Positions 44,771 to 53,580 of a stretch of DNA of 64,000 nt are shown here, piece after piece. This DNA is from Pseudomonas gregormendelii (GTDB lineage Bacteria > Pseudomonadota > Gammaproteobacteria > Pseudomonadales > Pseudomonadaceae). The translations under genes and the position numbers were made by a program. The first letter of the stretch is position 1. Every line of letters starts with the position of its first letter. The stretch is taken from assembly GCF_017114825.1 (NCBI RefSeq), contig NZ_JADEVO010000007.1:124001-188000 (forward strand), given 5' to 3'. Under the pieces are notes generated by a model. The model ran no database searches, was not told where the DNA came from, and was given only the letters and a program-made list of their open reading frames with translations.

Positions 44771-44787
44771 GCAGCCGATTCGGCTGC
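44771..44787. promoter_or_regulatory. Palindrome just upstream of the small CDCGRD protein gene
   Basis: gcagccgattcggctgc is a 17-bp dyad with an odd central base, ending 14 bp before the start at 44802. It occupies the place where a ribosome site would be expected and none is seen, so it could be an operator or a translational hairpin. Confidence 0.45.
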
Positions 44788-44801
44788 TATGATTGACCAC
44801 C

Positions 44802-45203
44802 ATGACCAACATGCCTGCGTTCCGCCAACCCTGCCCTCCCGGCGCCTGCGATTGCGGGCGTGATCCGCTGTTGGAAACCCCGGGCGCGGACGTGCGCATC
44901 CTGCTGCTGACCCGTGCGGAGGAAAAACGTCTGCTCGAGCGTCTGGAGAACCTCCAGAGCCTTGGTGACCTGGAGCGCTTGCAACGCCGCATGCACGAAC
45001 AACTGGGCATCCGCGTTGACATTGCGCCAGGCTTCAACGAAGTCCGGACCATGCGCGGCATCGCCATTTCGATCGCCGAACTGCCCGGCTTGTGCCGCAA
45101 GACCCGCGCATCGATCCCGGCGGCGATTCGGCGCGGGTTGGAAAAGCATCCTGAAGTGGCTTATGAATTGCTCAATGCCAATGACCTGCTCAGAGATGCG
45201 TGA
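44802..45203 (+). CDS. Small cysteine-motif protein of unknown function
   Basis: A 133-residue protein (MTNMPAFRQPCPPGACDCGRDP...) with three Cys in a short N-terminal PCPPGACDCGRD segment that could bind a metal or cluster, followed by a helical domain (RAEEKRLLERLENLQSLGDLERLQRRMHEQLGIRVDIAP) and a C-terminal RASIPAAIRRGLEKHPEVAYELLNAND. ATG 44802 and ATG 44811 are possible starts, no clear ribosome site. It is convergent with the ligD run. I do not recognise the family; the length and codon pattern support a gene. Confidence 0.65.
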   Translation: MTNMPAFRQPCPPGACDCGRDPLLETPGADVRILLLTRAEEKRLLERLENLQSLGDLERLQRRMHEQLGIRVDIAPGFNEVRTMRGIAISIAELPGLCRKTRASIPAAIRRGLEKHPEVAYELLNANDLLRDA

Positions 45204-45263
45204 AACGTAGATCAGGGGCAAATCCAGCAAACTCTGAAGCCCGCAATTAACCCGTTGTGAGGC

Positions 45264-47891
45264 CTACTTTTTCATTCCAACGCGACGGCGCATATCGGCG
45301 GTGATGGTCTGGCGGGTTTTTTTCAGGTTTGCCCAGGGCTCATGGCCGACCTCGGCAAGGCGTTCATGCACGTTGTGCACATTCCATTGATTACCGCCCT
45401 TCAGCTCTCCTACCTCCTCCCTGAAAATCGGCACTGACACCGGCAGCCCTTCACGGGTGCGCACCGCGTAGGCGCAGATCGTCGTGGCGCCAAGGCCGTT
45501 GCGCAGATAGTCGATGAATATCCGCCCGACGCGGTTTTTCGGCCCGGACACGGCGGAAAACCGTTCTGGCAGCAGTTTCGCCATGTGGCTGACAATCGCG
45601 TGACTGAATTCTTTCACCTCATCCCAGCCAAGCTTGCGGGTCAGCGGCACCACCACATGAATACCTTTGCCACCGCTGGTCTTTAGGAACGCCTTAAGCC
45701 CCAGTTCATCCAGCACCGAAAGGGTCAGCTGAGTCGCCTCGACCATGCTTTTCCAAGGCAGCGCCGGGTCAGGGTCGAGGTCGAGGATGAATCGGTCAGG
45801 CCTGTCCAGCTTATCGGACGTGGCATTCCAGGTATGCAGTTCCACCGTGCTCATCTGCACGGCACCGATCAGCGCTTCGGCGTTGTTGATCATCATCACC
45901 GGCTGCCCGGTAAGGTCCTTGTCCAGGGTAGTAATGCCCGGGATCGCCAGGCGCTCGGCGTTTTTCTGGAAGAACAGTTCGCCGGCGATGCCATCCGGGG
46001 CGCGCACCAGGGCGACCGGGCGATCCTTCAGTTCGGGCAGGATGAATTCGGCGACTCGGGCGTAATACTCGGCCAGTTGCATCTTGGTGGTGCCACTGCT
46101 GGCATCGATCACCCGGTCCGGGTGAGTAATGCGCACCTTGCCCGCAGCAAGTCCCGCCTGGGATGGCGCCGGGCTGGCTTGCTCTGCGGCGGCTTTTTTG
46201 CCGGCAGGCTTTTTGGTTGGAGGGTTCCTGGTAGCAGACTTCCTGGCAGCAGGCGCCGATGCAGCGCTTTTTTTCACCACGGCTGGGCGCTCCTCAGTGA
46301 TATCTTTGGCCGGCTTGTCGTCACGCAAGCCATGGAACACCGCGTGGCGCACGGAGCCGTCCTTGGTCATTTCGGCAAAGGCAATTTCCGCCAGCAACAC
46401 CGGCTTGAGCCAATGCACACCCTTGGCATCGAACCCCGAGGGCGGGTTGGCGACCGAGGGTTTCTTCGCCTTCAACGGCAGCAATTGCGCGTAAATGCTC
46501 TTCAGTGTCGTTTCGTTGAACCCGGTGCCCACCTTACCGGCGTAGCGCAATTTGCCGCTGTCGCGATCATGCAAGCCCAGCAACAACGCGCCGAAGGCAC
46601 TGCGCGAACCCTTGGGATCGGTGTAACCCACCACCACGAATTCCTGCCGATGCTTACACTTGAGCTTGATCCAGTCGCCACTGCGCCGCGACACATAAGG
46701 GGAGCCCAGGCGCTTGCCGATCAGGCCTTCCATCTGCATCTGGCAGGCGCTGGTGAGCAAGGCATCCGGCGCTTCGCCGAATGAGTCAGAAAACCGCAGC
46801 AAGGGATCTTCGTGAGTTCTGAGGACCGTCGCCAGTGCCACCCGACGTTCTTCCACCGGCACTTCACGCAGGTCGACGCCGTTGAGGTATGGCATGTCGA
46901 ACAGGTAGTAAAGGATGTTGCCACTGCTGCCCTCTTCGAAGGCATTTTGCAGGGCCTGAAAATCTGGAACTCCCTGCTCGTTGGCTACCACCATCTCACC
47001 GTCGAGCCAGGCCGACTCGAGGTCCAGGTCGGTCAGCGCCTTGGCTTGCGCCGGCAGTTTGTGTGTCCAGTCATGGCCGTTGCGGGTGAAGAGCTTGACC
47101 TGGCCATGGTCGATACGCGCCATGATTCGATAGCCGTCGAACTTGATCTCATAGCTCCATTCGCCATCCGGGGCTTTTTCGACCAAGGTCGCCAGTTCCG
47201 GCTTGATCAGCTCCGGGAGCTTGGCCTTGTGAGCGCCGGTAAGCTTGGCCGAGCGGCCTTCAGGGGCGACCTTGGATGCGGGCTTTTTGACGGGCTTGGG
47301 TTTGGCGGCGGCCTTGGCCTTTTTCGGCAGGATGGTGCGGTCGCTGAGCACGCTGTCGGGCGCGGCGACGACCACGTCGTAATCGCTCTCGGGCTTGGCC
47401 GCGCTGTCCTGATGCTTGATCAGGAACCACTGCTCCTGTTTACCCGGCATGTGCGTGCGCACCAGGTTCCACAACCCGCTGAGCTTCTCGCCCTGCAGTT
47501 CGAACTTGAGCTTGCCCTTGGCGTAGGCTTGGGCCGGATCTTCCTGGGGTATCCACACCCCGCGATCCCAGACGATCACATCACCGGCCCCGTAATGTCC
47601 CTCGGGAATACTGCCCTCAAAGGTCGCGTAATCGATCGGGTGATCCTCGACATGCACCGCCAGGCGCTTGACCTTGGGATCCAGGGACGGCCCCTTGGGA
47701 ACCGCCCAGCTCTTCAGGGCTCCGTCGAGCTCCAGGCGGAAATCATAGTGCAGGCGCGAAGCGTCATGCTTCTGGATGCAGAACTGCAAGGCATGGTCTT
47801 TGGACTTTTTCTTGCCTGGTCGTTTCGCCGCCGGCTCGGAAGTCGCGGAAAAGTCGCGCATGCGGTTGTAATCGTCGAGGTTCCGGGTCAT
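45264..47891 (-). CDS. ligD: ATP-dependent DNA ligase D (LigD)
   Basis: An 875-residue three-domain repair ligase in the Pseudomonas order: 3'-phosphoesterase (about 10-190, HDASRLHYDFRLELDGALKSWAVPKG, EDHPIDYATFEGSIPEGHYG), ATP-dependent ligase (about 220-530, Lys250 in YEIKFDGYR), and C-terminal AEP-type polymerase (about 590-870, FILDLDPD catalytic carboxylates, KTSGGKGIHVVVPL). A Lys/Ala/Pro-rich linker separates ligase and polymerase. LigD works with Ku in non-homologous end joining of double-strand breaks; no ku gene is in this window. It starts 4 bp after the methyltransferase stop and is probably co-transcribed with it. Confidence 0.95.
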   Translation of the reverse strand: MTRNLDDYNRMRDFSATSEPAAKRPGKKKSKDHALQFCIQKHDASRLHYDFRLELDGALKSWAVPKGPSLDPKVKRLAVHVEDHPIDYATFEGSIPEGHYGAGDVIVWDRGVWIPQEDPAQAYAKGKLKFELQGEKLSGLWNLVRTHMPGKQEQWFLIKHQDSAAKPESDYDVVVAAPDSVLSDRTILPKKAKAAAKPKPVKKPASKVAPEGRSAKLTGAHKAKLPELIKPELATLVEKAPDGEWSYEIKFDGYRIMARIDHGQVKLFTRNGHDWTHKLPAQAKALTDLDLESAWLDGEMVVANEQGVPDFQALQNAFEEGSSGNILYYLFDMPYLNGVDLREVPVEERRVALATVLRTHEDPLLRFSDSFGEAPDALLTSACQMQMEGLIGKRLGSPYVSRRSGDWIKLKCKHRQEFVVVGYTDPKGSRSAFGALLLGLHDRDSGKLRYAGKVGTGFNETTLKSIYAQLLPLKAKKPSVANPPSGFDAKGVHWLKPVLLAEIAFAEMTKDGSVRHAVFHGLRDDKPAKDITEERPAVVKKSAASAPAARKSATRNPPTKKPAGKKAAAEQASPAPSQAGLAAGKVRITHPDRVIDASSGTTKMQLAEYYARVAEFILPELKDRPVALVRAPDGIAGELFFQKNAERLAIPGITTLDKDLTGQPVMMINNAEALIGAVQMSTVELHTWNATSDKLDRPDRFILDLDPDPALPWKSMVEATQLTLSVLDELGLKAFLKTSGGKGIHVVVPLTRKLGWDEVKEFSHAIVSHMAKLLPERFSAVSGPKNRVGRIFIDYLRNGLGATTICAYAVRTREGLPVSVPIFREEVGELKGGNQWNVHNVHERLAEVGHEPWANLKKTRQTITADMRRRVGMKK

Positions 47892-47894
47892 GGC

Positions 47895-48887
47895 TCACTC
47901 CCCTGATGCCGTTGCAACGCTGCCCCCGATGCCGGGGCCGATGCGCGTGACGATCAACGCTACCACTGCGATCCGCTCGACCCGCTGATAACCCGGAGTC
48001 AAGAGTTCCTCGCCAAACACATCGGGATCGATCTCGCGGTAAGTCCAAGCGAACAGTGGCGAGGCCAGGCGCGACGACAACGCTTCGAGGAATGGATCCC
48101 GCCCCTCGACCATGGCCACCCCCGTATACAGTACCAGCGAGCCTCCGGCTGCCAGGCGATTGAGCGCCTGTTCGACGATGCGCACCGACAACTGCTCGCC
48201 GAACTCGCCACCGCCATGGCGGTATGCGCGCTCACCGGGGTCGGCCATATACGGCGGATTGGCGACTATGAGATCAAACTGGCCGTCGACGTCCTGTAAT
48301 ACGTCGCTGGCCTCCACTGTGATATTGGCCACCTCGGCCAGGGCGGCATTGACCGTGGTCAGGCGCAATGCCGCCGGGTTGATATCGACCGCCAGCACTT
48401 GCGCTTCACGGCGCGCCCGGGCAATCACGATTGCCCCGACGCCAGCGCCGCAACCGATATCCACGGCACGGCGAATCGGCGCAAAGCTCTGCTGCAGGTG
48501 CGTGTGGATTAACTGCGCAAAGCGATAACTGTCCGGTCCAAAAAAAACCGAATCGGCCGCTTCAGTAGGAAAGCCCGAGTGCACGAATAGCAAATCGTCG
48601 AGGCTCGACCAGCGTACGCGACTTTTCAGCCGCCCCTGGCTGTCCACCAGGACGCCGGCCTGCTGCAGCTGGTGCTGTTCATCGACAGGCAGCAGCCCGG
48701 ACTCGAACGTCCGCGACCAGCCGTAGACATCCCGCAGGTTTTTTGCCGGGCGCGTGGCGTCGCGGTCGAGTACTCGCTGGTGGGTGAGCGGAGTGGGCGT
48801 GACAAAACGATAGCCGTCCGCCTGCAGGCGTCTTCCCAGCTGCAATAGAGCCAGTTCGTCGGCGTCCAGTCGTTCTTCCTGATTCAT
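47895..48887 (-). CDS. SAM-dependent methyltransferase with NPPY motif
   Basis: A 330-residue class I methyltransferase. N-terminal region resembling small-domain (about 20-120), then the SAM motif I AVDIGCGAGVGAIVIARARREAQVLAVDI and the catalytic NPPY in LIVANPPYMADPGERAYRHGGGEFGEQLSVRIVEQAL. NPPY enzymes methylate amide or amino nitrogens in proteins (PrmB/PrmC) or nucleic acids (RsmC). The start of the block is typical for a stand-alone N5-glutamine or nucleobase methyltransferase, substrate unknown. It is 10 bp downstream of the haem-oxygenase-fold gene and 3 bp upstream of ligD. Confidence 0.85.
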   Translation of the reverse strand: MNQEERLDADELALLQLGRRLQADGYRFVTPTPLTHQRVLDRDATRPAKNLRDVYGWSRTFESGLLPVDEQHQLQQAGVLVDSQGRLKSRVRWSSLDDLLFVHSGFPTEAADSVFFGPDSYRFAQLIHTHLQQSFAPIRRAVDIGCGAGVGAIVIARARREAQVLAVDINPAALRLTTVNAALAEVANITVEASDVLQDVDGQFDLIVANPPYMADPGERAYRHGGGEFGEQLSVRIVEQALNRLAAGGSLVLYTGVAMVEGRDPFLEALSSRLASPLFAWTYREIDPDVFGEELLTPGYQRVERIAVVALIVTRIGPGIGGSVATASGE

Positions 48888-48897
48888 GTGCAGCTCC

Positions 48898-50283
48898 CTA
48901 GCGCAGGCTGGATTTAAGTTCGATGTAGCGCCGCGTGGCGAGCAGTCCCGCCGGGTGTGAGTGACGATGGGCTGACAGCCACGGGATCAACACGGACATC
49001 TGTGCATGGGGATCCAGCCCCGCGAGGGACGCTTGCAGCGTCTGCACGTCAGGGTCACTGGCCGGCAGCTCAGGAACCCGGGCGGCACTGACTACACGCC
49101 GATGTGCCGGCCTTGCACGCTCGGGCGCCCAGTCTCCAGCGATCCAGTCATGCAGCAATTGTTTCTCATAAGGGCTGAACACACCGAACATCGCCGCACC
49201 ATCACCCACTATCATCTGCCAGAACCGGCTGCCCCGCGGATCCTGGTGGCGCTTGATCCAGCCCTTGTTTTCCATGGCACTGAGGAAACCGGGTAATTGC
49301 TCGGGTGAAGACAACCACTGATTGACCGTCTTGCCCTCGAAACGGCAATAGTCCGAATGCATGTGCTGGCCGAACGGACGCTTGCGTTCGAGCATGCCCA
49401 ACAGCTCTTGCTCGAGGTCGAACGACTCGATAATCGCGCGACTGCCCTGCCCCAGATCGTTAAGTCGATAGCCAGCAGCAACCCGACGCAGGAACTCTTC
49501 TCGGTCGCCTTCCAGCGGCATCAGCTGCAGCACTGACTGCACGGCTTTTTGCGCGTGGCCGGTGCTGGCGTTATCGATGGTGACATGGAGCGTGAAATAG
49601 TAGGGATCGATGCCCAGTTCGCTCAGTTCATAGGCGCTGATCAGCAGGTGCAGCGGCAGTTGTTCATAACCGAGGTTGTAGCCGATCACTTCGGGCATGA
49701 AGTCATCGCTGCACTCGCCCAGCGCCAGCTGGATCGCGCCTTGCAGGTATCGCTCGTCGGGCAGCGCGCAGGTGTCATCCAGGCCATGTTCGGCCAGGAG
49801 CTTGCGATAGATCACTACGTGGTTTTGCGCCGGATTGCCGTCGCCCAATTCTTCCAGGTAGGTGCAGATCAGCCCGTCGAACCGCGGGTCACGCCAGTGG
49901 CTCAGCAAGCCATACAACCATGCGCCGTCCACCAATTTGGTCGGCCCGACAGCCTGCAGGAAAAACAGCGCATGGGCCTTGTTGCTGAAGAACTGACGTG
50001 GGCCGCCATCCTTGCGTTGTTGCAGATAATCGGCGTACTGGCGCGCTACCTGCGCGCAGTGCTGTTCCACAAACCCTGGCAAGGCAGACAGGTCCCGGGG
50101 CATCTCCTCAGGCAGGTCTTGGGCCTGTTGAAGTTGCTCGACCAGGAACGTCCGCGCCAGGGATTTGCGCTGCGCGTCATCGACGTTGAGCAGCAGTTGG
50201 GCATAGGTATTTTTCAGGCTACCGGCGGTCGGGATCGACTCTGCGCGGGCAGGCCGGGCTTCAAGTCTTGTCAGGGCAGTCAT
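48898..50283 (-). CDS. Iron-containing redox enzyme family protein (haem-oxygenase fold)
   Basis: A 461-residue protein. The middle part (about 180-350) is a haem-oxygenase-like/diiron helical domain with ligands suggested by YLEELGDGNPAQNH, HLLISAYELSELGIDPYYFTLHVTIDNASTGHAQKA and FDLEQELLGMLERKRPFGQHMHSDYC. Glu/His clusters fit a diiron oxidase/oxygenase of the PF14518-like group. A helical N-terminus and a His/Asp-rich C-terminus flank it. ATG 50283 has GAGAGATG upstream. It starts the three-gene run with the methyltransferase and ligD. Substrate unknown; links to specialised metabolism or repair are speculative. Confidence 0.78.
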   Translation of the reverse strand: MTALTRLEARPARAESIPTAGSLKNTYAQLLLNVDDAQRKSLARTFLVEQLQQAQDLPEEMPRDLSALPGFVEQHCAQVARQYADYLQQRKDGGPRQFFSNKAHALFFLQAVGPTKLVDGAWLYGLLSHWRDPRFDGLICTYLEELGDGNPAQNHVVIYRKLLAEHGLDDTCALPDERYLQGAIQLALGECSDDFMPEVIGYNLGYEQLPLHLLISAYELSELGIDPYYFTLHVTIDNASTGHAQKAVQSVLQLMPLEGDREEFLRRVAAGYRLNDLGQGSRAIIESFDLEQELLGMLERKRPFGQHMHSDYCRFEGKTVNQWLSSPEQLPGFLSAMENKGWIKRHQDPRGSRFWQMIVGDGAAMFGVFSPYEKQLLHDWIAGDWAPERARPAHRRVVSAARVPELPASDPDVQTLQASLAGLDPHAQMSVLIPWLSAHRHSHPAGLLATRRYIELKSSLR

Positions 50284-50428
50284 GGGCGCATCTCTCGGTC
50301 TATGGCCAGTGGCAGGACGCTGAATCAACGCGTCTCTACTGCAGCAGATCGATGAGCCAGGGAGAAAATTCAATCGAGGTTAAAAATGGCCGGACAGACG
50401 GCCAGGGCCTGGAGTAAACAAGCCCCCC

Positions 50429-50453
50429 CTGTGGGAGCGAGCTTGCTCGCGAT
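50429..50453. repeat. Single REP palindrome
   Basis: gtgggagcgagcttgctcgcg hairpin-forming unit in the divergent region before the haem-oxygenase-fold gene. Confidence 0.65.
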
Positions 50454-50524
50454 GGGGCCGGCCAGATAGACCGCTGCCGTCGTGATCGCCAGCAAACCCT
50501 GCTCATTCGGGTTTGCGTGATGGC

Positions 50525-51250
50525 TTATGCAGTGCCCTTGGCCTGCTGTTCCAGATGCACTTGCAGCTGTGGATCTATGCTCAATGCGGCTGCCAGTTCG
50601 TCCAGATACGCGCGCTCAACATCCTGCTGGTCGTCCACCAGCATCACGCTGGCCAGGTACATTTCGGCAGCAATACCAGGGTCCGTGGCCGACTGTGCCA
50701 CGTCGGCGGCATCCAGAGGCCGGGATACTTCGTTGTCCAGCCATTGTTGCAGTTGCGGGTCGTCGGTGTGACGGCCGATTTCTGTACTGATCATCTCATG
50801 CTCGGCAGGGTCGATCCGGCCGTCGGCCTTGGCCGCTGCGATCAGCGCGCGCAAGATAGCGTGGCTGTGTTCCTCGACTTCCGGTCCGGCCAGCAGGTTC
50901 ACGGTCTGTGGCGCTTGCTGCGGGACAGATGACGCCTGATTGCGCTGCCAGGCCTGATAAGCCTGGAAGGCCATCATGCCGAGCGAGGCCAGGGCCGCGT
51001 AATTCATTGCGCCACTGCGTCCGGATCGGTTCTGGTTCGCGCCGCCCAGGGCCGAACCACCGCCAAGCAGGCCACCGAGCAAACCGCCCAAGCCACCGCC
51101 GCCCATGCTGGAACCGGCGCGACCGCCACCCAACAGGCCGCCCAGCAACCCGCCAAGATCACCGCCGATGCCTCCCTTGGGGGAAGCGGCACCCGTTTGC
51201 TGCGAGGCTTGGCCACGGAGCAGTTGTTCGAGCAGGTCGCTGGTGTTCAT
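50525..51250 (-). CDS. DUF533/YebE-like inner-membrane-associated protein with TerB-like domain
   Basis: A 241-residue protein. N-terminal helix (MNTSDLLEQLLRGQAS), a striking glycine-rich segment (GGDLGGLLGGLLGGG repeated, about 25-70), a hydrophobic patch (MNYAALASLGMMAFQAYQAW) and a C-terminal TerB-like acidic helical domain (AILRALIAAAKADGRIDPAEHEMIST ... ERAYLDELAAALSIDPQLQVHL). This is the layout of DUF533/YebE proteins. Metal or tellurite-related roles have been suggested for TerB domains; none can be shown here. AAGGACGA precedes ATG 51250. Single gene. Confidence 0.85.
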   Translation of the reverse strand: MNTSDLLEQLLRGQASQQTGAASPKGGIGGDLGGLLGGLLGGGRAGSSMGGGGLGGLLGGLLGGGSALGGANQNRSGRSGAMNYAALASLGMMAFQAYQAWQRNQASSVPQQAPQTVNLLAGPEVEEHSHAILRALIAAAKADGRIDPAEHEMISTEIGRHTDDPQLQQWLDNEVSRPLDAADVAQSATDPGIAAEMYLASVMLVDDQQDVERAYLDELAAALSIDPQLQVHLEQQAKGTA

Positions 51251-51514
51251 GACGTCGTCCTTATTAATGGAAGTATTTCGGTCAGGAAACGATAGTCCTT
51301 GCGGGCCAATCTGCCACCACCGTCTGGCTGCCGACATCAGGGCAACAGCGGCGTGGATTTAGCCGAAGTATTTTCCCGCGACGCAGCTAAGATTGACTGA
51401 CGGTGAACCTTATTCGCGGATTTTCGGTCGATACCTGCAACCCGAACCGGTTTGCCGCCGCCCTCGCTCGCGAGGGTGATGACTGGCTTGCTTCACTTTT
51501 TGGAGAACGCCCCC

Positions 51515-52237
51515 GTGATATCGACCCTACACATCGCCAGGCTCAAAGCATGGGGCGCCCATGGTTTTACCGCCACCGGCGTGGTCACCGCCTTCCTCGC
51601 GACCCTCGCCCTGCTGGATAACCAGCCGACCAGTTGCCTGCTGTGGCTCGGCGTCGCGCTGATCGTCGATGGACTGGATGGCGCATTGGCGCGCAAGGTC
51701 AACGTGCAGTCGGTGCTGCCCAGCTTCGACGGTTCGATCCTCGACCTGGTCATTGACTACCTGACCTACGTATTCATCCCCGCGCTGTTCATCTATCGCT
51801 ACATTCCGTTGCCGGACTACACGCTGCTGCTAACGGTGTCGCTGATCCTGGTGTCTTCGCTGTTCTGTTTTTGCAACGTCAATATGAAGAGCAAGGACAA
51901 CTACTTCCAGGGCTTCCCCGCTGCGTGGAACGTGGTGGCGCTGTGCCTGTACATCATTGCGCCTTCGCCATGGATCACCTTCCTCACGGTGATTGGCCTG
52001 GCGCTGCTGACCGTGACCCGCATGAAGTTCCTGCACCCGTTTCGCGTGCGTAAATTCATGCCGATCAATATTGCCGTGACGGCCATCTGGTTATTGTGCA
52101 GCTTGTCGCTGGTGGTCAACCATCCGGTGATCAACCCGCTGGTGATGGGGCTGTGGTTGCTGATGTCGGCTTACTTCCTGGGCATTTGCATCTGGCGTAC
52201 GGCACTGGAGTGGTTTGATGGATCGCGGCACAAATAA
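51515..52237 (+). CDS. pcs: Phosphatidylcholine synthase
   Basis: A 240-residue CDP-alcohol phosphatidyltransferase with six to eight membrane helices. Signature DGLDGALARKVNVQSVLPSFDGSILDLVIDY gives the D-x2-DG-x2-AR-x8-G-x3-D-x3-D catalytic pattern, and the sequence closely follows Pcs (KAWGAHGFTATGVVTAFLATLALLD; FCNVNMKSKDNYFQGFPAAWNVVA), which condenses choline with CDP-diacylglycerol in the inner membrane. GTG 51515 with GGAG upstream is preferred over earlier codons. Single gene. Presence implies phosphatidylcholine in the envelope if choline is available, as in several host-associated pseudomonads. Confidence 0.92.
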   Translation: MISTLHIARLKAWGAHGFTATGVVTAFLATLALLDNQPTSCLLWLGVALIVDGLDGALARKVNVQSVLPSFDGSILDLVIDYLTYVFIPALFIYRYIPLPDYTLLLTVSLILVSSLFCFCNVNMKSKDNYFQGFPAAWNVVALCLYIIAPSPWITFLTVIGLALLTVTRMKFLHPFRVRKFMPINIAVTAIWLLCSLSLVVNHPVINPLVMGLWLLMSAYFLGICIWRTALEWFDGSRHK

Positions 52238-52259
52238 CCCGCCAAAAGATGACGCTAAA

Positions 52260-52341
52260 GTAGGAGCTGCCGCAGGCTGCGATCTCTTGATCCTGACCTT
52301 ATATCTCAAGATCGAAGATCGCAGCCTGCGGCAACTCCTAC
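52260..52341. repeat. Pseudomonas gtaggagctgccg inverted repeat, copy 2
   Basis: gtaggagctgccgcaggctgc...gatctcttgatc then gatcgaagatcgcagcctgc ggcaactcctac: imperfect inverted repeat between the convergent pcs and methyltransferase genes. Confidence 0.75.
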
Positions 52342-52347
52342 CGGGGT

Positions 52348-53160
52348 TCAGCGCCGGGTGATGACCAACTCCAGGTACTCGCTCGGCACCACCAGTGATT
52401 TCTCGCCCGCCCTGTTCATCCGGTTGAGCAACTCGGTCAGGTCTGCTTCCAGCGCCGTGGCGCCATCGGGCGGCAGCGCGGCGAATGCCTTGTGCACCGG
52501 ACCGTACCAGCGGCGAAACGTGTCGATGAAATGGGCCGCCGAGCGATAGCGGAAGTTGAAGGTCCGGCGGCTGACCTGGACCAGGAAACTGCGCTCGTCG
52601 AAGTGCGCATGCAGCCAGGCCTCGGTACCCCACTGCGAAGGCGGCTGCGCACCCGGTGGTGGTGGCATATGCTTGCCCAGGGTCTTGAACACCTGGCCAA
52701 CGAAGCCTTCGGGCGTCCAGTTGGCCAGGCCGATACGGCCTCCGGGGCGGCACACCCGGGCCAGCTCTGCAGCTGCTTTCGATTGATCGGGGGTGAACAT
52801 CACGCCGAAGGTCGACAGCACCGCATCAAAACTCGCATCTTCAAAGGGCAATGCTTCGGCATCGGCGACCTGAAAGGTGACTTGCAGGCGCTCTGCCCGC
52901 GAGCGGTCCTCGCCGCGTTCCAGCAATGCGGCCACATAGTCGGTGGAAGTGACGATGCAACCGCGCCGTGCGGCCGCGAGCGTGGCATTGCCGTTACCGG
53001 CGGCGACGTCCAGCACGCTCTCATCGCACAGCAGGTCGCAGGCCTCGGCCAACTGCTCGCCGACGATCTGCAAGGTGGTGCCGATCACGGCGTAGTCGCC
53101 ACTGGCCCAGGCGGCCATCTGACGGTTTTTCAAGGCAGTTAGATCAATGGGTGTGCTCAT
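52348..53160 (-). CDS. Class I SAM-dependent methyltransferase
   Basis: A 270-residue methyltransferase: motif I VLDVAAGNGNATLAAARRGCIVTSTDYVAALLERG, acidic motif II (VADAEALPFEDASFDAVLSTFG) and motif III (VCRPGGRIGLANWTPEG), as in UbiE/Arsm-like small-molecule methyltransferases. No DNA-binding part. GGAG lies upstream of ATG 53160. It is convergent with pcs across a repeat and divergent from the AraC remnant. Whether it methylates a lipid or a small metabolite is unclear; nearness to pcs is not evidence of a PC role, since the phosphatidylethanolamine methylation pathway uses a different family. Confidence 0.82.
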   Translation of the reverse strand: MSTPIDLTALKNRQMAAWASGDYAVIGTTLQIVGEQLAEACDLLCDESVLDVAAGNGNATLAAARRGCIVTSTDYVAALLERGEDRSRAERLQVTFQVADAEALPFEDASFDAVLSTFGVMFTPDQSKAAAELARVCRPGGRIGLANWTPEGFVGQVFKTLGKHMPPPPGAQPPSQWGTEAWLHAHFDERSFLVQVSRRTFNFRYRSAAHFIDTFRRWYGPVHKAFAALPPDGATALEADLTELLNRMNRAGEKSLVVPSEYLELVITRR

Positions 53161-53429
53161 GAATTGCGCTCCAACAGTGCTCCTGCACCTGCTATCTCCC
53201 GTTCAATGACGAACTTAGGCATGACAACCTCTCATTCTTGATATGGGAACAGGGTTTTTTGCCCTGCAGGCAAACTATCGCGCCGCAGCACGGCGGCGTC
53301 CTGTCCGATCGTCGGCCAGGCGTGTCCGATCGTCCGGAGTTTTCCCATTGCTGGCCCGCACCGCCGGCGCCTCAAGGCGGTGCGGGCCGAGCGCGAGCCG
53401 CAGCAACAGTTCATTGACGCGCAGTGCCA

Positions 53430-53545
53430 AGGACGTCGGATGCCAGAAGGACACCGCCTTCAGTCGCGCATTTCGGCGCGAATTCGGCTCACCGCCTGCG
53501 GCCTGGCGCCGCTGCCAGACCGGGACTGTGCAGCAGCGGCGGTGA
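53430..53545 (+). pseudogene. Remnant of an AraC-family regulator (C-terminal helix-turn-helix)
   Basis: The frame ending at 53543-53545 contains DVGCQKDTAFSRAFRREFGSPPAAWRR, a clear second AraC helix-turn-helix. Upstream the frame has lost any first HTH or sensor domain. It is a short fragment, probably left from a regulator once divergent from the methyltransferase gene at 53160. Confidence 0.6.
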
Positions 53546-53580
53546 CTATCATCTGAACTATGGGCCGCCAGCGAGACCCA

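Noticed and set aside
46812..47906. 364-codon plus-strand frame
   Set aside because: Antisense of ligD; no ribosome site or domain.
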